A stretch of 64,000 nucleotides of DNA from Hippophae tibetana (lineage: Eukaryota > Streptophyta > Magnoliopsida > Rosales > Elaeagnaceae). Shown here piece by piece: positions 10,524 to 23,596 of the stretch. Position numbers and translations under genes: made by a program. Numbering within the stretch: the stretch's first letter is position 1; every line of letters starts with the position of its first letter. The notes below the pieces were generated by a model that worked only from the letters and a program-made list of their open reading frames with translations, was not told the origin of the DNA and searched no databases. The stretch covers positions 30,678,001 through 30,742,000 of the forward strand of contig CM072801.1 in NCBI GenBank assembly GCA_037013495.1. Reading direction: 5' to 3'.

Positions 10524-12163
10524 TTTTAACCAAAATGACTTTGTTTACAAGACTTGCCAACTCTAATAGGTTGGTGGCATCTCATTGCATTGTAATCTAT
10601 TCTTGTTCATTTGGGTTCAAATTTGATCATCTTAACCCATTTCAAAGCAATTTAATCATTCTTAATCCTTTGAGTTCATATGTTGTTCCCCTAAGGATTC
10701 CGCATTATTTGGTATCGAAGCTATTGTTGCTAAAAATATGGTATCTATCTTCTTATATTTATTTTTTGAATTTTACATTTAAAAAAACTTTGTCCATTGA
10801 ATTTTCTGTGTTTTCATTAGACACAAATCACAAAGAAAGATAGATATTTGTATACCAAGTCTTGTGTTTCCTATTAATTTTGTTGTCATTATTTTGTCTT
10901 TCGATTTCCCTTCCTTTCTTTCTTTAAATTCTTTGTACCTTTTTCTTGTGTAATGTTTTCTGTGTTCAATCATTTTTTTTATTGAAAGAAACTATAGAGA
11001 TACTACAGTTCATAGTTTCAAGAAAACTAGGTTATTAATATCGGTGGCAATATTAAACTGTTGTAACATTTAATTCATGCATCGAAATGACTATTATAAT
11101 GTAGCAAATAGCACCTCGTTCGATTCCTACAAAGACAATGAAAGAATAGTTTAGTTATCGGCATTTTTAAATCCAAAATTACTTTGTTTTCAATACTTGC
11201 CAACCTCTAATAGGTTCGTGGCATCTCATTGCATTGTTTTTAAGTTCTTGTTCTTTTGGGTTCCAATTTGATCACCTTTACCCATTTCGAAGCAATTTAC
11301 TCATTCGTAATCCTTTGAGTTCATATGTTGTTCCCCTAAAGATTCCGCATCATTTGGTATCAAAGCCTTTGTTGCTGAAAATATGTTATCTATCTTCTTA
11401 TATTTATTTTTTGAATTTTACATTTAAAAAAACTTTGTCCATTGAATTTTCTTTGCTTTCATTAGACACAAATCACAAAGAAAGATAGATATTTGTATAC
11501 CAAGTCTTGTGTTTCCTATTAATTTTGTTGTCATTATTTTGTCTTTCGATTTCATTTCCTTTCTTTCTTTAAATTCTTTGTACCTTTTTCTTGTGTAATG
11601 TTTTCTGTGTTCAATCATTTTTTTTATTGAAAGAAACTATAGAGATACTACAGTTCATAGTTTCAAGAAAACTAGGTTATTAATATCGGTGGCAATATTA
11701 AACTGTTTTAACTTTTAATTCGTGCATCGAAATGACTATTATAATGTAGCAAATAGCACCTCGTTGGATTCCTACAAAGACAATGAAAGAATAGTTTAGT
11801 TATCGGCATTTTTAAATCCAAAATTACTTTGTTTTCAATACTTGCCAACCTCTAATAGGTTCGTGGCATCTCATTGCATTGTTTTTAAGTTCTTGTTCTT
11901 TTGGGTTCCAATTTGATCATCTTAACCCATTTCGAAGCAATTTACTCATTCTTAATCCTTTGAGTTCATATGTTGTTCCCCTAAAGGTTCCGCATCATTT
12001 GGTATCAAAGCCATTGTTGCTGAAAATATGTTATCTATCTTCTTATATTTATTTTTTGAGTTTTATATTTAAAATAACTTTGTCCATTGAAGTTTCTAAG
12101 TTTTCAGTAGACACAAATCACAAAGAAAGATAGATATTTGTATACCAAGTATTGTGTTTTCTT
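10098..12163. repeat. Segment A-B-C, second copy (partner 5590-7655)
   Basis: Second copy of the three-monomer run, 4,508 bp downstream of the first. Immediately after it the array continues into a short-type monomer (landmark 12509) instead of the A-type monomer that follows the first copy. This marks the end of homology at about 12163. Confidence 0.82.
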
Positions 12164-13939
12164 TTTATTTTGTTGTCATTATTTTATCTTTCGATTTCAT
12201 TTCCTTTCTTTCTTTAAAATCTTTCTAACTTTTTCTTGTGTAATGTTTTCTGTGTTCAATCTGATTTTTTATTGAAAGAAACTATAGAGATACTACAGTT
12301 CATAGTTTCAAGAAAACTAGGTTATTAATATCGGTGGCAATATTAAACTGTTGTAACTTTTAATTCGTGCATCGAAATGACTATTATAATGTAGCAAATA
12401 GCACCTCGTTCGATTCCTAAAAAGGCAATGAAAGAATAGTTTAGTTATCGGCATTTTTAAAAGCAAAATTACTTTGTTTTCAATACTTGCCAACTCTAAT
12501 AGGTTCGTGGCATCTCATTGCATTGTTTTCAAGTGTTATTCTTTTGGGTTCCAATTTGATCATCTTAACCATTTTCTAAGCAATTTACTCATTCTTAATC
12601 CTTGAGTTCATATGTTGTTCCCCTAAAGGTTCCGCATCATTTGGTATCAAAGCCTTTGTTGCTGAAAATATGGTATCTATCTTCTTATATTTATTTTTTG
12701 AGTTTTACATTTAAAAAAACTTTGTCCATTGAAGTTTCTATGTTTTCATTAGACACAAATCACAAAGAAAGATAGATATTTGTATACCAAGTATTGTGTT
12801 TTCTTTTTATTTTGTTGTCATTATTTTGTCTTTCGATTTCATTTCCTTTCTTTCTTTAAATTCTTTCTAACTTTTTCTTGTGTAATGTTTTCTGTGTTCA
12901 ATCTGATTTTTTATTGAAAGAAACTATAGAGATACTACAGTTCATAGTTTCAAGAAAACTAGGTTATTAATATCGGTGGCAATATTAAACTGTTGTAACT
13001 TTTAATTCGTGCATCGAAATGACTATTATAATGTAGCAAATAGCACCTCGTTCGATTCCTAAAAAGGCAATGAAAGAATAGTTTAGTTATCGGCATTTTT
13101 AAAAGCAAAATTACTTTGTTTTCAATACTTGCCAACTCTAATAGGTTCGTGGCATCTCATTGCATTGTTTTCAAGTCTTATTCTTTTGGGTTCCAATTTG
13201 ATCACATTTACCCATTTCGAAGCAATTTACTCATTTGCAATCCTTTGAGTTCATATGTTGTTCCCCTAAAGATTCCGCATCATTTGGTATCAAAGCCTTT
13301 GTTGCTGAAAATATGTTATCTATCTTCTTATATTTATTTTTTGAATTTTACATTTAAAAAAACTTTGTCCATTGAATTTTCTGTGTTTTCATTAGACACA
13401 AATCACAAAGAAAGATAGATATTTGTATACCAAGTCTTGTGTTTCCTATTAATTTTGTTGTCATTATTTTGTCTTTCGATTTCATTTCCTTTCTTTCTTT
13501 AAATTCTTTGTACCTTTTTCTTGTGTAATGTTTTATGTGTTCAATCATTTTTTTTATTGAAAGAAACTATAGAGATACTACAGTTCATAGTTTCAAGAAA
13601 ACTAGGTTATTAATATCGGTGGCAATATTAAACTGTTTTAACTTTTAATTCATGCATCGAAATGACTATTATAATGTAGCAAATAGCACCTCGTTGGATT
13701 CCTACAAAGACAATGAAAGAATAGTTTAGTTATCGGCATTTTTAAATCCAAAATTACTTTGTTTTCAATACTTGCCAACCTCTAATAGGTTCGTGGCATC
13801 TCATTGCATTGTTTTTAAGTTCTTGTTCTTTTGGGTTCCAATTTGATCATCTTAACCCATTTCGAAGCAATTTACTCATTCTTAATCCTTTGAGTTCATA
13901 TGTTGTTCCCCTAAAGGTTCCGCATCATTTGGTATCAAA
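11724..13939. repeat. Segment C'-G-F, first copy (partner 21381-23596, offset 9657)
   Basis: Monomers at 11865, 12509 and 13151 match 21522, 22166 and 22808 at 9,657 bp, i.e. fifteen monomers. Shared private variants include ATTTAAAATAACTTTG in the first monomer and TTCAAGTGTTATTC in the second. Homology ends near 13939, where AAAGCC on this side becomes AAAGAC on the other. Confidence 0.85.
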
Positions 13940-15872
13940 GCCTTTGTTGCTGAAAATATGTTATCTATCTTCTTATATTTATTTTTTGAATTTTACATTT
14001 AAAAAAACCTTGTCCATTGAATTTTCTGTGTTTTCATTACACACAAATCACAAAGAAAGATAGATATTTGTATAGCAAGTCTTGTGTTTTCTTTTAATTT
14101 TGTTGTCATTATTTTGTCTTTCGATTACATTCCCTTTCTTTCTGTAAATTCTTTGTACCTTTTTCTTGTGTAATGTTTTCTGTTTTCAATCATTTTTTTA
14201 TTGAAAGAAACTATAGAGATACTACAGTTCATAGTTTCAAGAAAACTACGTTATTAATATAGGTGGCAATATTAAACTGTTGTAACTTTTAATTCGTGCA
14301 TCGAAATGACTATTATAATGTAGCAAATAGCACCTCTTTCGATTCCTAAAATGACAATGAAAGAATAGTTTAGTTATCTGCATTTTTTTAACCAAAATGA
14401 CTTTGTTTACAAGACTTGCCAACTCTAATAGGTTGGTGGCATCTCATTGCATTGTAATCTATTCTTGTTCATTTGGGTTCAAATTTGATCATCTTAACCC
14501 ATTTCAAAGCAATTTAATCATTCTTAATCCTTTGAGTTCATATGTTGTTCCCCTAAGGATTCCGCATTATTTGGTATCGAAGCTATTGTTGCTAAAAATA
14601 TGGTATCTATCTTCTTATATTTATTTTTTGAATTTTACATTTAAAAAAACTTTGTCCATTGAATTTTCTGTGTTTTCATTAGACACAAATCACAAAGAAA
14701 GATAGATATTTGTATACCAAGTCTTGTGTTTCCTATTAATTTTGTTGTCATTATTTTGTCTTTCGATTTCCCTTCCTTTCTTTCTTTAAATTCTTTGTAC
14801 CTTTTTCTTGTGTAATGTTTTCTGTGTTCAATCATTTTTTTTATTGAAAGAAACTATAGAGATACTACAGTTCATAGTTTCAAGAAAACTAGGTTATTAA
14901 TATCGGTGGCAATATTAAACTGTTGTAACATTTAATTCATGCATCGAAATGACTATTATAATGTAGCAAATAGCACCTCGTTCGATTCCTACAAAGACAA
15001 TGAAAGAATAGTTTAGTTATCGGCATTTTTAAATCCAAAATTACTTTGTTTTCAATACTTGCCAACCTCTAATAGGTTCGTGGCATCTCATTGCATTGTT
15101 TTTAAGTTCTTGTTCTTTTGGGTTCCAATTTGATCATCTTAACCCATTTCGAAGCAATTTACTCATTCTTAATCCTTTGAGTTCATATGTTGTTCCCCTA
15201 AAGGTTCCGCATCATTTGGTATCAAAGCCTTTGTTGCTGAAAATATGTTATCTATCTTCTTATATTTATTTTTTGAATTTTACATTTAAAAAAACTTTGT
15301 CCATTGAATTTTCTGTGTTTTCATTAGACACAAATCACAAAGAAAGATAGATATTTGTATACCAAGTCTTGTGTTTCCTATTAATTTTGTTGTCATTATT
15401 TTGTCTTTCGATTTCATTTCCTTTCTTTCTTTAAATTCTTTGTACCTTTTTCTTGTGTAATGTTTTATGTGTTCAATCATTTTTTTTATTGAAAGAAACT
15501 ATAGAGATACTACAGTTCATAGTTTCAAGAAAACTAGGTTATTAATATCGGTGGCAATATTAAACTGTTTTAACTTTTAATTCATGCATCGAAATGACTA
15601 TTATAATGTAGCAAATAGCACCTCGTTGGATTCCTACAAAGACAATGAAAGAATAGTTTAGTTATCGGCATTTTTAAATCCAAAATTACTTTGTTTTCAA
15701 TACTTGCCAACCTCTAATAGGTTCGTGGCATCTCATTGCATTGTTTTTAAGTTCTTGTTCTTTTGGGTTCCAATTTGATCATCTTAACCCATTTCGAAGC
15801 AATTTACTCATTCTTAATCCTTTGAGTTCATATGTTGTTCCCCTAAAGGTTCCGCATCATTTGGTATCAAAG
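13098..15872. repeat. Segment F-D'-A-D-(D'), first copy (partner 18893-21667, offset 5795)
   Basis: Monomers at 13151, 13795, 14438, 15082 and most of 15727 match 18946, 19590, 20233, 20877 and 21522 at 5,795 bp, i.e. nine monomers. The first monomer has the diagnostic variants CACATTTACCC and CATTTGCAATCC in both copies. Homology ends near 15872, where AAGCCTTTG is replaced by AAGCCATTG. Confidence 0.85.
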
Positions 15873-17398
15873 CCTTTGTTGCTGAAAATATGTTATCTAT
15901 CTTCTTATATTTATTTTTTGAATTTTACATTTAAAAAAACCTTGTCCATTGAATTTTCTGTGTTTTCATTACACACAAATCACAAAGAAAGATAGATATT
16001 TGTATAGCAAGTCTTGTGTTTTCTTTTAATTTTGTTGTCATTATTTTGTCTTTCGATTACATTCCCTTTCTTTCTGTAAATTCTTTGTACCTTTTTCTTG
16101 TGTAATGTTTTCTGTTTTCAATCATTTTTTTATTGAAAGAAACTATAGAGATACTACAGTTCATAGTTTCAAGAAAACTACGTTATTAATATAGGTGGCA
16201 ATATTAAACTGTTGTAACTTTTAATTCGTGCATCGAAATGACTATTATAATGTAGCAAATAGCACCTCTTTCGATTCCTAAAATGACAATGAAAGAATAG
16301 TTTAGTTATCTGCATTTTTTTAACCAAAATGACTTTGTTTACAAGACTTGCCAACTCTAATAGGTTGGTGGCATCTCATTGCATTGTAATCTATTCTTGT
16401 TCATTTGGGTTCAAATTTGATCATCTTAACCCATTTCAAAGCAATTTAATCATTCTTAATCCTTTGAGTTCATATGTTGTTCCCCTAAGGATTCCGCATT
16501 ATTTGGTATCGAAGCTATTGTTGCTAAAAATATGGTATCTATCTTCTTATATTTATTTTTTGAATTTTACATTTAAAAAAACTTTGTCCATTGAATTTTC
16601 TGTGTTTTCATTAGACACAAATCACAAAGAAAGATAGATATTTGTATACCAAGTCTTGTGTTTCCTATTAATTTTGTTGTCATTATTTTGTCTTTCGATT
16701 TCCCTTCCTTTCTTTCTTTAAATTCTTTGTACCTTTTTCTTGTGTAATGTTTTCTGTGTTCAATCATTTTTTTTATTGAAAGAAACTATAGAGATACTAC
16801 AGTTCATAGTTTCAAGAAAACTAGGTTATTAATATCGGTGGCAATATTAAACTGTTGTAACATTTAATTCATGCATCGAAATGACTATTATAATGTAGCA
16901 AATAGCACCTCGTTCGATTCCTACAAAGACAATGAAAGAATAGTTTAGTTATCGGCATTTTTAAATCCAAAATTACTTTGTTTTCAATACTTGCCAACCT
17001 CTAATAGGTTCGTGGCATCTCATTGCATTGTTTTTAAGTTCTTGTTCTTTTGGGTTCCAATTTGATCATCTTAACCCATTTCGAAGCAATTTACTCATTC
17101 TTAATCCTTTGAGTTCATATGTTGTTCCCCTAAAGGTTCCGCATCATTTGGTATCAAAGCCTTTGTTGCTGAAAATATGTTATCTATCTTCTTATATTTA
17201 TTTTTTGAATTTTACATTTAAAAAAACTTTGTCCATTGAATTTTCTGTGTTTTCATTAGACACAAATCACAAAGAAAGATAGATATTTGTATACCAAGTC
17301 TTGTGTTTCCTATTAATTTTGTTGTCATTATTTTGTCTTTCGATTTCATTTCCTTTCTTTCTTTAAATTCTTTGTACCTTTTTCTTGTGTAATGTTTT
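13275..17398. repeat. Tandem D'-A-D trimer, offset 1932
   Basis: Monomers at 13795, 14438 and 15082 match 15727, 16370 and 17014 at 1,932 bp, i.e. three monomers. Translations across 14397-15350 and 16329-17282 are the same residue for residue, so the duplication is very recent or recently homogenised. The match starts near 13275 and ends near 15466/17398, where TGTTTTATGTG is replaced by TGTTTTCTGTG. Confidence 0.85.
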
Positions 17399-18893
17399 CT
17401 GTGTTCAATCATTTTTTTTATTGAAAGAAACTATAGAGATACTACAGTTCATAGTTTCAAGAAAACTAGGTTATTAATATCGGTGGCAATATTAAACTGT
17501 TGTAACATTTAATTCATGCATCGAAATGACTATTATAATGTAGCAAATAGCACCTCGTTCGATTCCTACAAAGACAATGAAAGAATAGTTTAGTTATCGG
17601 CATTTTTAAATCCAAAATTACTTTGTTTTCAATACTTGCCAACCTCTAATAGGTTCGTGGCATCTCATTGCATTGTTTTTAAGTTCTTGTTCTTTTGGGT
17701 TCCAATTTGATCACCTTTACCCATTTCGAAGCAATTTACTCATTCGTAATCCTTTGAGTTAATATGTTGTTCCCCTAAAGATTCCGCATCATTTGGTATC
17801 AAAGCCTTTGTTGCTGAAAATATGTTATCTATCTTCTTATATTTATTTTTTGAATTTTACATTTAAAAAAACTTTGTCCATTGAATTTTCTTTGCTTTCA
17901 TTAGACACAAATCACAAACAAAGATAGATATTTGTGTACCAAGTCTTGTGTTTCCTATTAATTTTGTTGTCATTATTTTGTCTTTCGATTTCATTTCCTT
18001 TCTTTCTTTAAATTCTTTGTACCTTTTTTTGTGTAATGTTTTCTGTGTTCAATCATTTTTTTTATTGAAAGAAACTATAGAGATACTACAGTTCATAGTT
18101 TCAAGAAAACTAGGTTATTAATATCGGTGGCAATATTAAACTGTTTTAACTTTTAATTCTTGCATCGAAATGACTATTATAATGTAGCAAATAGCACCTC
18201 GTTGGATTCCTACAAAGACAATGAAAGAATAGTTTAGTTATCGGCATTTTTAAATCCAAAATTACTTTGTTTTCAATACTTGCCAACCTCTAATAGGTTC
18301 GTGGCATCTCATTGCATTGTTTTTAAGTTCTTGTTCTTTTGGGTTCCAATTTGATCATCTTAACCCATTTCGAAGCAATTTACTCATTCTTAATCCTTTG
18401 AGTTCATATGTTGTTCCCCTAAAGGTTCCGCATCATTTGGTATCAAAGCCTTTGTTGCTGAAAATATGTTATCTATCTTCTTATATTTATTTTTTGAATT
18501 TTACATTTAAAAAAACCTTGTCCATTGAATTTTCTGTGTTTTCATTACACACAAATCACAAAGAAAGATAGATATTTGTATAGCAAGTCTTGTGTTTTCT
18601 TTTAATTTTGTTGTCATTATTTTGTCTTTCGATTACATTCCCTTTCTTTCTGTAAATTCTTTGTACCTTTTTCTTGTGTAATGTTTTCTGTTTTCAATCA
18701 TTTTTTTATTGAAAGAAACTATAGAGATACTACAGTTCATAGTTTCAAGAAAACTACGTTATTAATATAGGTGGCAATATTAAACTGTTGTAACTTTTAA
18801 TTCGTGCATCGAAATGACTATTATAATGTAGCAAATAGCACCTCTTTCGATTCCTAAAATGACAATGAAAGAATAGTTTAGTTATCTGCATTT
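16025..18893. repeat. Segment A-D-E-D', second copy (partner 7655-10523)
   Basis: Second copy of the four-monomer run at offset 8,370 bp. It differs slightly near 18145-18160, where TGTTTTAAC and TTCTTGCATC replace TGTTGTAAC and TTCATGCATC. It ends at the chimeric junction near 18893. Confidence 0.85.
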
Positions 18894-21667
18894 TTAAAAG
18901 CAAAATTACTTTGTTTTCAATACTTGCCAACTCTAATAGGTTCGTGGCATCTCATTGCATTGTTTTCAAGTCTTATTCTTTTGGGTTCCAATTTGATCAC
19001 ATTTACCCATTTCGAAGCAATTTACTCATTTGCAATCCTTTGAGTTCATATGTTGTTCCCCTAAAGATTCCGCATCATTTGGTATCAAAGCCTTTGTTGC
19101 TGAAAATATGTTATCTATCTTCTTATATTTATTTTTTGAATTTTACATTTAAAAAAACTTTGTCCATTGAATTTTCTGTGTTTTCATTAGACACAAATCA
19201 CAAAGAAAGATAGATATTTGTATACCAAGTCTTGTGTTTCCTATTAATTTTGTTGTCATTATTTTGTCTTTCGATTTCATTTCCTTTCTTTCTTTAAATT
19301 CTTTGTACCTTTTTCTTGTGTAATGTTTTATGTGTTCAATCATTTTTTTTATTGAAAGAAACTATAGAGATACTACAGTTCATAGTTTCAAGAAAACTAG
19401 GTTATTAATATCGGTGGCAATATTAAACTGTTTTAACTTTTAATTCATGCATCGAAATGACTATTATAATGTAGCAAATAGCACCTCGTTGGATTCCTAC
19501 AAAGACAATGAAAGAATAGTTTAGTTATCGGCATTTTTAAATCCAAAATTACTTTGTTTTCAATACTTGCCAACCTCTAATAGGTTCGTGGCATCTCATT
19601 GCATTGTTTTTAAGTTCTTGTTCTTTTGGGTTCCAATTTGATCATCTTAACCCATTTCGAAGCAATTTACTCATTCTTAATCCTTTGAGTTCATATGTTG
19701 TTCCCCTAAAGGTTCCGCATCATTTGGTATCAAAGCCTTTGTTGCTGAAAATATGTTATCTATCTTCTTATATTTATTTTTTGAATTTTACATTTAAAAA
19801 AACCTTGTCCATTGAATTTTCTGTGTTTTCATTACACACAAATCACAAAGAAAGATAGATATTTGTATAGCAAGTCTTGTGTTTTCTTTTAATTTTGTTG
19901 TCATTATTTTGTCTTTCGATTACATTCCCTTTCTTTCTGTAAATTCTTTGTACCTTTTTCTTGTGTAATGTTTTCTGTTTTCAATCATTTTTTTATTGAA
20001 AGAAACTATAGAGATACTACAGTTCATAGTTTCAAGAAAACTACGTTATTAATATAGGTGGCAATATTAAACTGTTGTAACTTTTAATTCGTGCATCGAA
20101 ATGACTATTATAATGTAGCAAATAGCACCTCTTTCGATTCCTAAAATGACAATGAAAGAATAGTTTAGTTATCTGCATTTTTTTAACCAAAATGACTTTG
20201 TTTACAAGACTTGCCAACTCTAATAGGTTGGTGGCATCTCATTGCATTGTAATCTATTCTTGTTCATTTGGGTTCAAATTTGATCATCTTAACCCATTTC
20301 AAAGCAATTTAATCATTCTTAATCCTTTGAGTTCATATGTTGTTCCCCTAAGGATTCCGCATTATTTGGTATCGAAGCTATTGTTGCTAAAAATATGGTA
20401 TCTATCTTCTTATATTTATTTTTTGAATTTTACATTTAAAAAAACTTTGTCCATTGAATTTTCTGTGTTTTCATTAGACACAAATCACAAAGAAAGATAG
20501 ATATTTGTATACCAAGTCTTGTGTTTCCTATTAATTTTGTTGTCATTATTTTGTCTTTCGATTTCCCTTCCTTTCTTTCTTTAAATTCTTTGTACCTTTT
20601 TCTTGTGTAATGTTTTCTGTGTTCAATCATTTTTTTTATTGAAAGAAACTATAGAGATACTACAGTTCATAGTTTCAAGAAAACTAGGTTATTAATATCG
20701 GTGGCAATATTAAACTGTTGTAACATTTAATTCATGCATCGAAATGACTATTATAATGTAGCAAATAGCACCTCGTTCGATTCCTACAAAGACAATGAAA
20801 GAATAGTTTAGTTATCGGCATTTTTAAATCCAAAATTACTTTGTTTTCAATACTTGCCAACCTCTAATAGGTTCGTGGCATCTCATTGCATTGTTTTTAA
20901 GTTCTTGTTCTTTTGGGTTCCAATTTGATCATCTTAACCCATTTCGAAGCAATTTACTCATTCTTAATCCTTTGAGTTCATATGTTGTTCCCCTAAAGGT
21001 TCCGCATCATTTGGTATCAAAGCCTTTGTTGCTGAAAATATGTTATCTATCTTCTTATATTTATTTTTTGAATTTTACATTTAAAAAAACTTTGTCCATT
21101 GAATTTTCTGTGTTTTCATTAGACACAAATCACAAAGAAAGATAGATATTTGTATACCAAGTCTTGTGTTTCCTATTAATTTTGTTGTCATTATTTTGTC
21201 TTTCGATTTCATTTCCTTTCTTTCTTTAAATTCTTTGTACCTTTTTCTTGTGTAATGTTTTATGTGTTCAATCATTTTTTTTATTGAAAGAAACTATAGA
21301 GATACTACAGTTCATAGTTTCAAGAAAACTAGGTTATTAATATCGGTGGCAATATTAAACTGTTTTAACTTTTAATTCATGCATCGAAATGACTATTATA
21401 ATGTAGCAAATAGCACCTCGTTGGATTCCTACAAAGACAATGAAAGAATAGTTTAGTTATCGGCATTTTTAAATCCAAAATTACTTTGTTTTCAATACTT
21501 GCCAACCTCTAATAGGTTCGTGGCATCTCATTGCATTGTTTTTAAGTTCTTGTTCTTTTGGGTTCCAATTTGATCATCTTAACCCATTTCGAAGCAATTT
21601 ACTCATTCTTAATCCTTTGAGTTCATATGTTGTTCCCCTAAAGGTTCCGCATCATTTGGTATCAAAG
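18893..21667. repeat. Segment F-D'-A-D-(C'), second copy (partner 13098-15872)
   Basis: Second copy of the run at offset 5,795 bp. Its left edge coincides with the right edge of the 8,370-bp duplication at 18893, so this point is a recombination junction between two duplicated segments. Its right end passes into a segment shared with 11724-13939. Confidence 0.85.
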
Positions 21668-23596
21668 CCATTGTTGCTGAAAATATGTTATCTATCTTCT
21701 TATATTTATTTTTTGAGTTTTATATTTAAAATAACTTTGTCCATTGAAGTTTCTAAGTTTTCAGTAGACACAAATCACAAAGAAAGATAGATATTTGTAT
21801 ACCAAGTATTGTGTTTTCTTTTTATTTTGTTGTCATTATTTTATCTTTCGATTTCATTTCCTTTCTTTCTTTAAAATCTTTCTAACTTTTTCTTGTGTAA
21901 TGTTTTCTGTGTTCAATCTGATTTTTTATTGAAAGAAACTATAGAGATACTACAGTTCATAGTTTCAAGAAAACTAGGTTATTAATATCGGTGGCAATAT
22001 TAAACTGTTGTAACTTTTAATTCGTGCATCGAAATGACTATTATAATGTAGCAAATAGCACCTCGTTCGATTCCTAAAAAGGCAATGAAAGAATAGTTTA
22101 GTTATCGGCATTTTTAAAAGCAAAATTACTTTGTTTTCAATACTTGCCAACTCTAATAGGTTCGTGGCATCTCATTGCATTGTTTTCAAGTGTTATTCTT
22201 TTGGGTTCCAATTTGATCATCTTAACCATTTTCTAAGCAATTTACTCATTCTTAATCCTTGAGTTCATATGTTGTTCCCCTAAAGGTTCCGCATCATTTG
22301 GTATCAAAGCCTTTGTTGCTGAAAATATGGTATCTATCTTCTTATATTTATTTTTTGAGTTTTACATTTAAAAAAACTTTGTCCATTGAAGTTTCTATGT
22401 TTTCATTAGACACAAATCACAAAGAAAGATAGATATTTGTATACCAAGTATTGTGTTTTCTTTTTATTTTGTTGTCATTATTTTGTCTTTCGATTTCATT
22501 TCCTTTCTTTCTTTAAATTCTTTCTAACTTTTTCTTGTGTAATGTTTTCTGTGTTCAATCTGATTTTTTATTGAAAGAAACTATAGAGATACTACAGTTC
22601 ATAGTTTCAAGAAAACTAGGTTATTAATATCGGTGGCAATATTAAACTGTTGTAACTTTTAATTCGTGCATCGAAATGACTATTATAATGTAGCAAATAG
22701 CACCTCGTTCGATTCCTAAAAAGGCAATGAAAGAATAGTTTAGTTATCGGCATTTTTAAAAGCAAAATTACTTTGTTTTCAATACTTGCCAACTCTAATA
22801 GGTTCGTGGCATCTCATTGCATTGTTTTCAAGTCTTATTCTTTTGGGTTCCAATTTGATCACATTTACCCATTTCGAAGCAATTTACTCATTTGCAATCC
22901 TTTGAGTTCATATGTTGTTCCCCTAAAGATTCCGCATCATTTGGTATCAAAGCCTTTGTTGCTGAAAATATGTTATCTATCTTCTTATATTTATTTTTTG
23001 AATTTTACATTTAAAAAAACTTTGTCCATTGAATTTTCTGTGTTTTCATTAGACACAAATCACAAAGAAAGATAGATATTTGTATACCAAGTCTTGTGTT
23101 TCCTATTAATTTTGTTGTCATTATTTTGTCTTTCGATTTCATTTCCTTTCTTTCTTTAAATTCTTTGTACCTTTTTCTTGTGTAATGTTTTATGTGTTCA
23201 ATCATTTTTTTTATTGAAAGAAACTATAGAGATACTACAGTTCATAGTTTCAAGAAAACTAGGTTATTAATATCGGTGGCAATATTAAACTGTTTTAACT
23301 TTTAATTCATGCATCGAAATGACTATTATAATGTAGCAAATAGCACCTCGTTGGATTCCTACAAAGACAATGAAAGAATAGTTTAGTTATCGGCATTTTT
23401 AAATCCAAAATTACTTTGTTTTCAATACTTGCCAACCTCTAATAGGTTCGTGGCATCTCATTGCATTGTTTTTAAGTTCTTGTTCTTTTGGGTTCCAATT
23501 TGATCATCTTAACCCATTTCGAAGCAATTTACTCATTCTTAATCCTTTGAGTTCATATGTTGTTCCCCTAAAGGTTCCGCATCATTTGGTATCAAA
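21381..23596. repeat. Segment C'-G-F, second copy (partner 11724-13939)
   Basis: Second copy of the run at offset 9,657 bp. It closes region I; downstream the array changes to the subtypes of region II. Confidence 0.85.

Larger units (their letters stand above)
5590..23596. repeat. Region I: mosaic of overlapping recent duplications (monomers 9-37)
   Basis: About 28 monomers built from a small set of subtypes arranged non-periodically. In landmark order from 6068, with my own subtype letters: A B C A D E D' A B C' G F D' A D D' A D E D' F D' A D C' G F. The same runs recur at offsets 4,508, 8,370, 1,932, 5,795 and 9,657 bp, i.e. 7, 13, 3, 9 and 15 monomers. Copies look almost identical by eye, and translated stretches at 14397-15350 and 16329-17282 are identical. 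This is the pattern expected when several unequal exchanges overlap before a regular HOR is fixed. The component duplications are listed separately. Confidence 0.88.
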
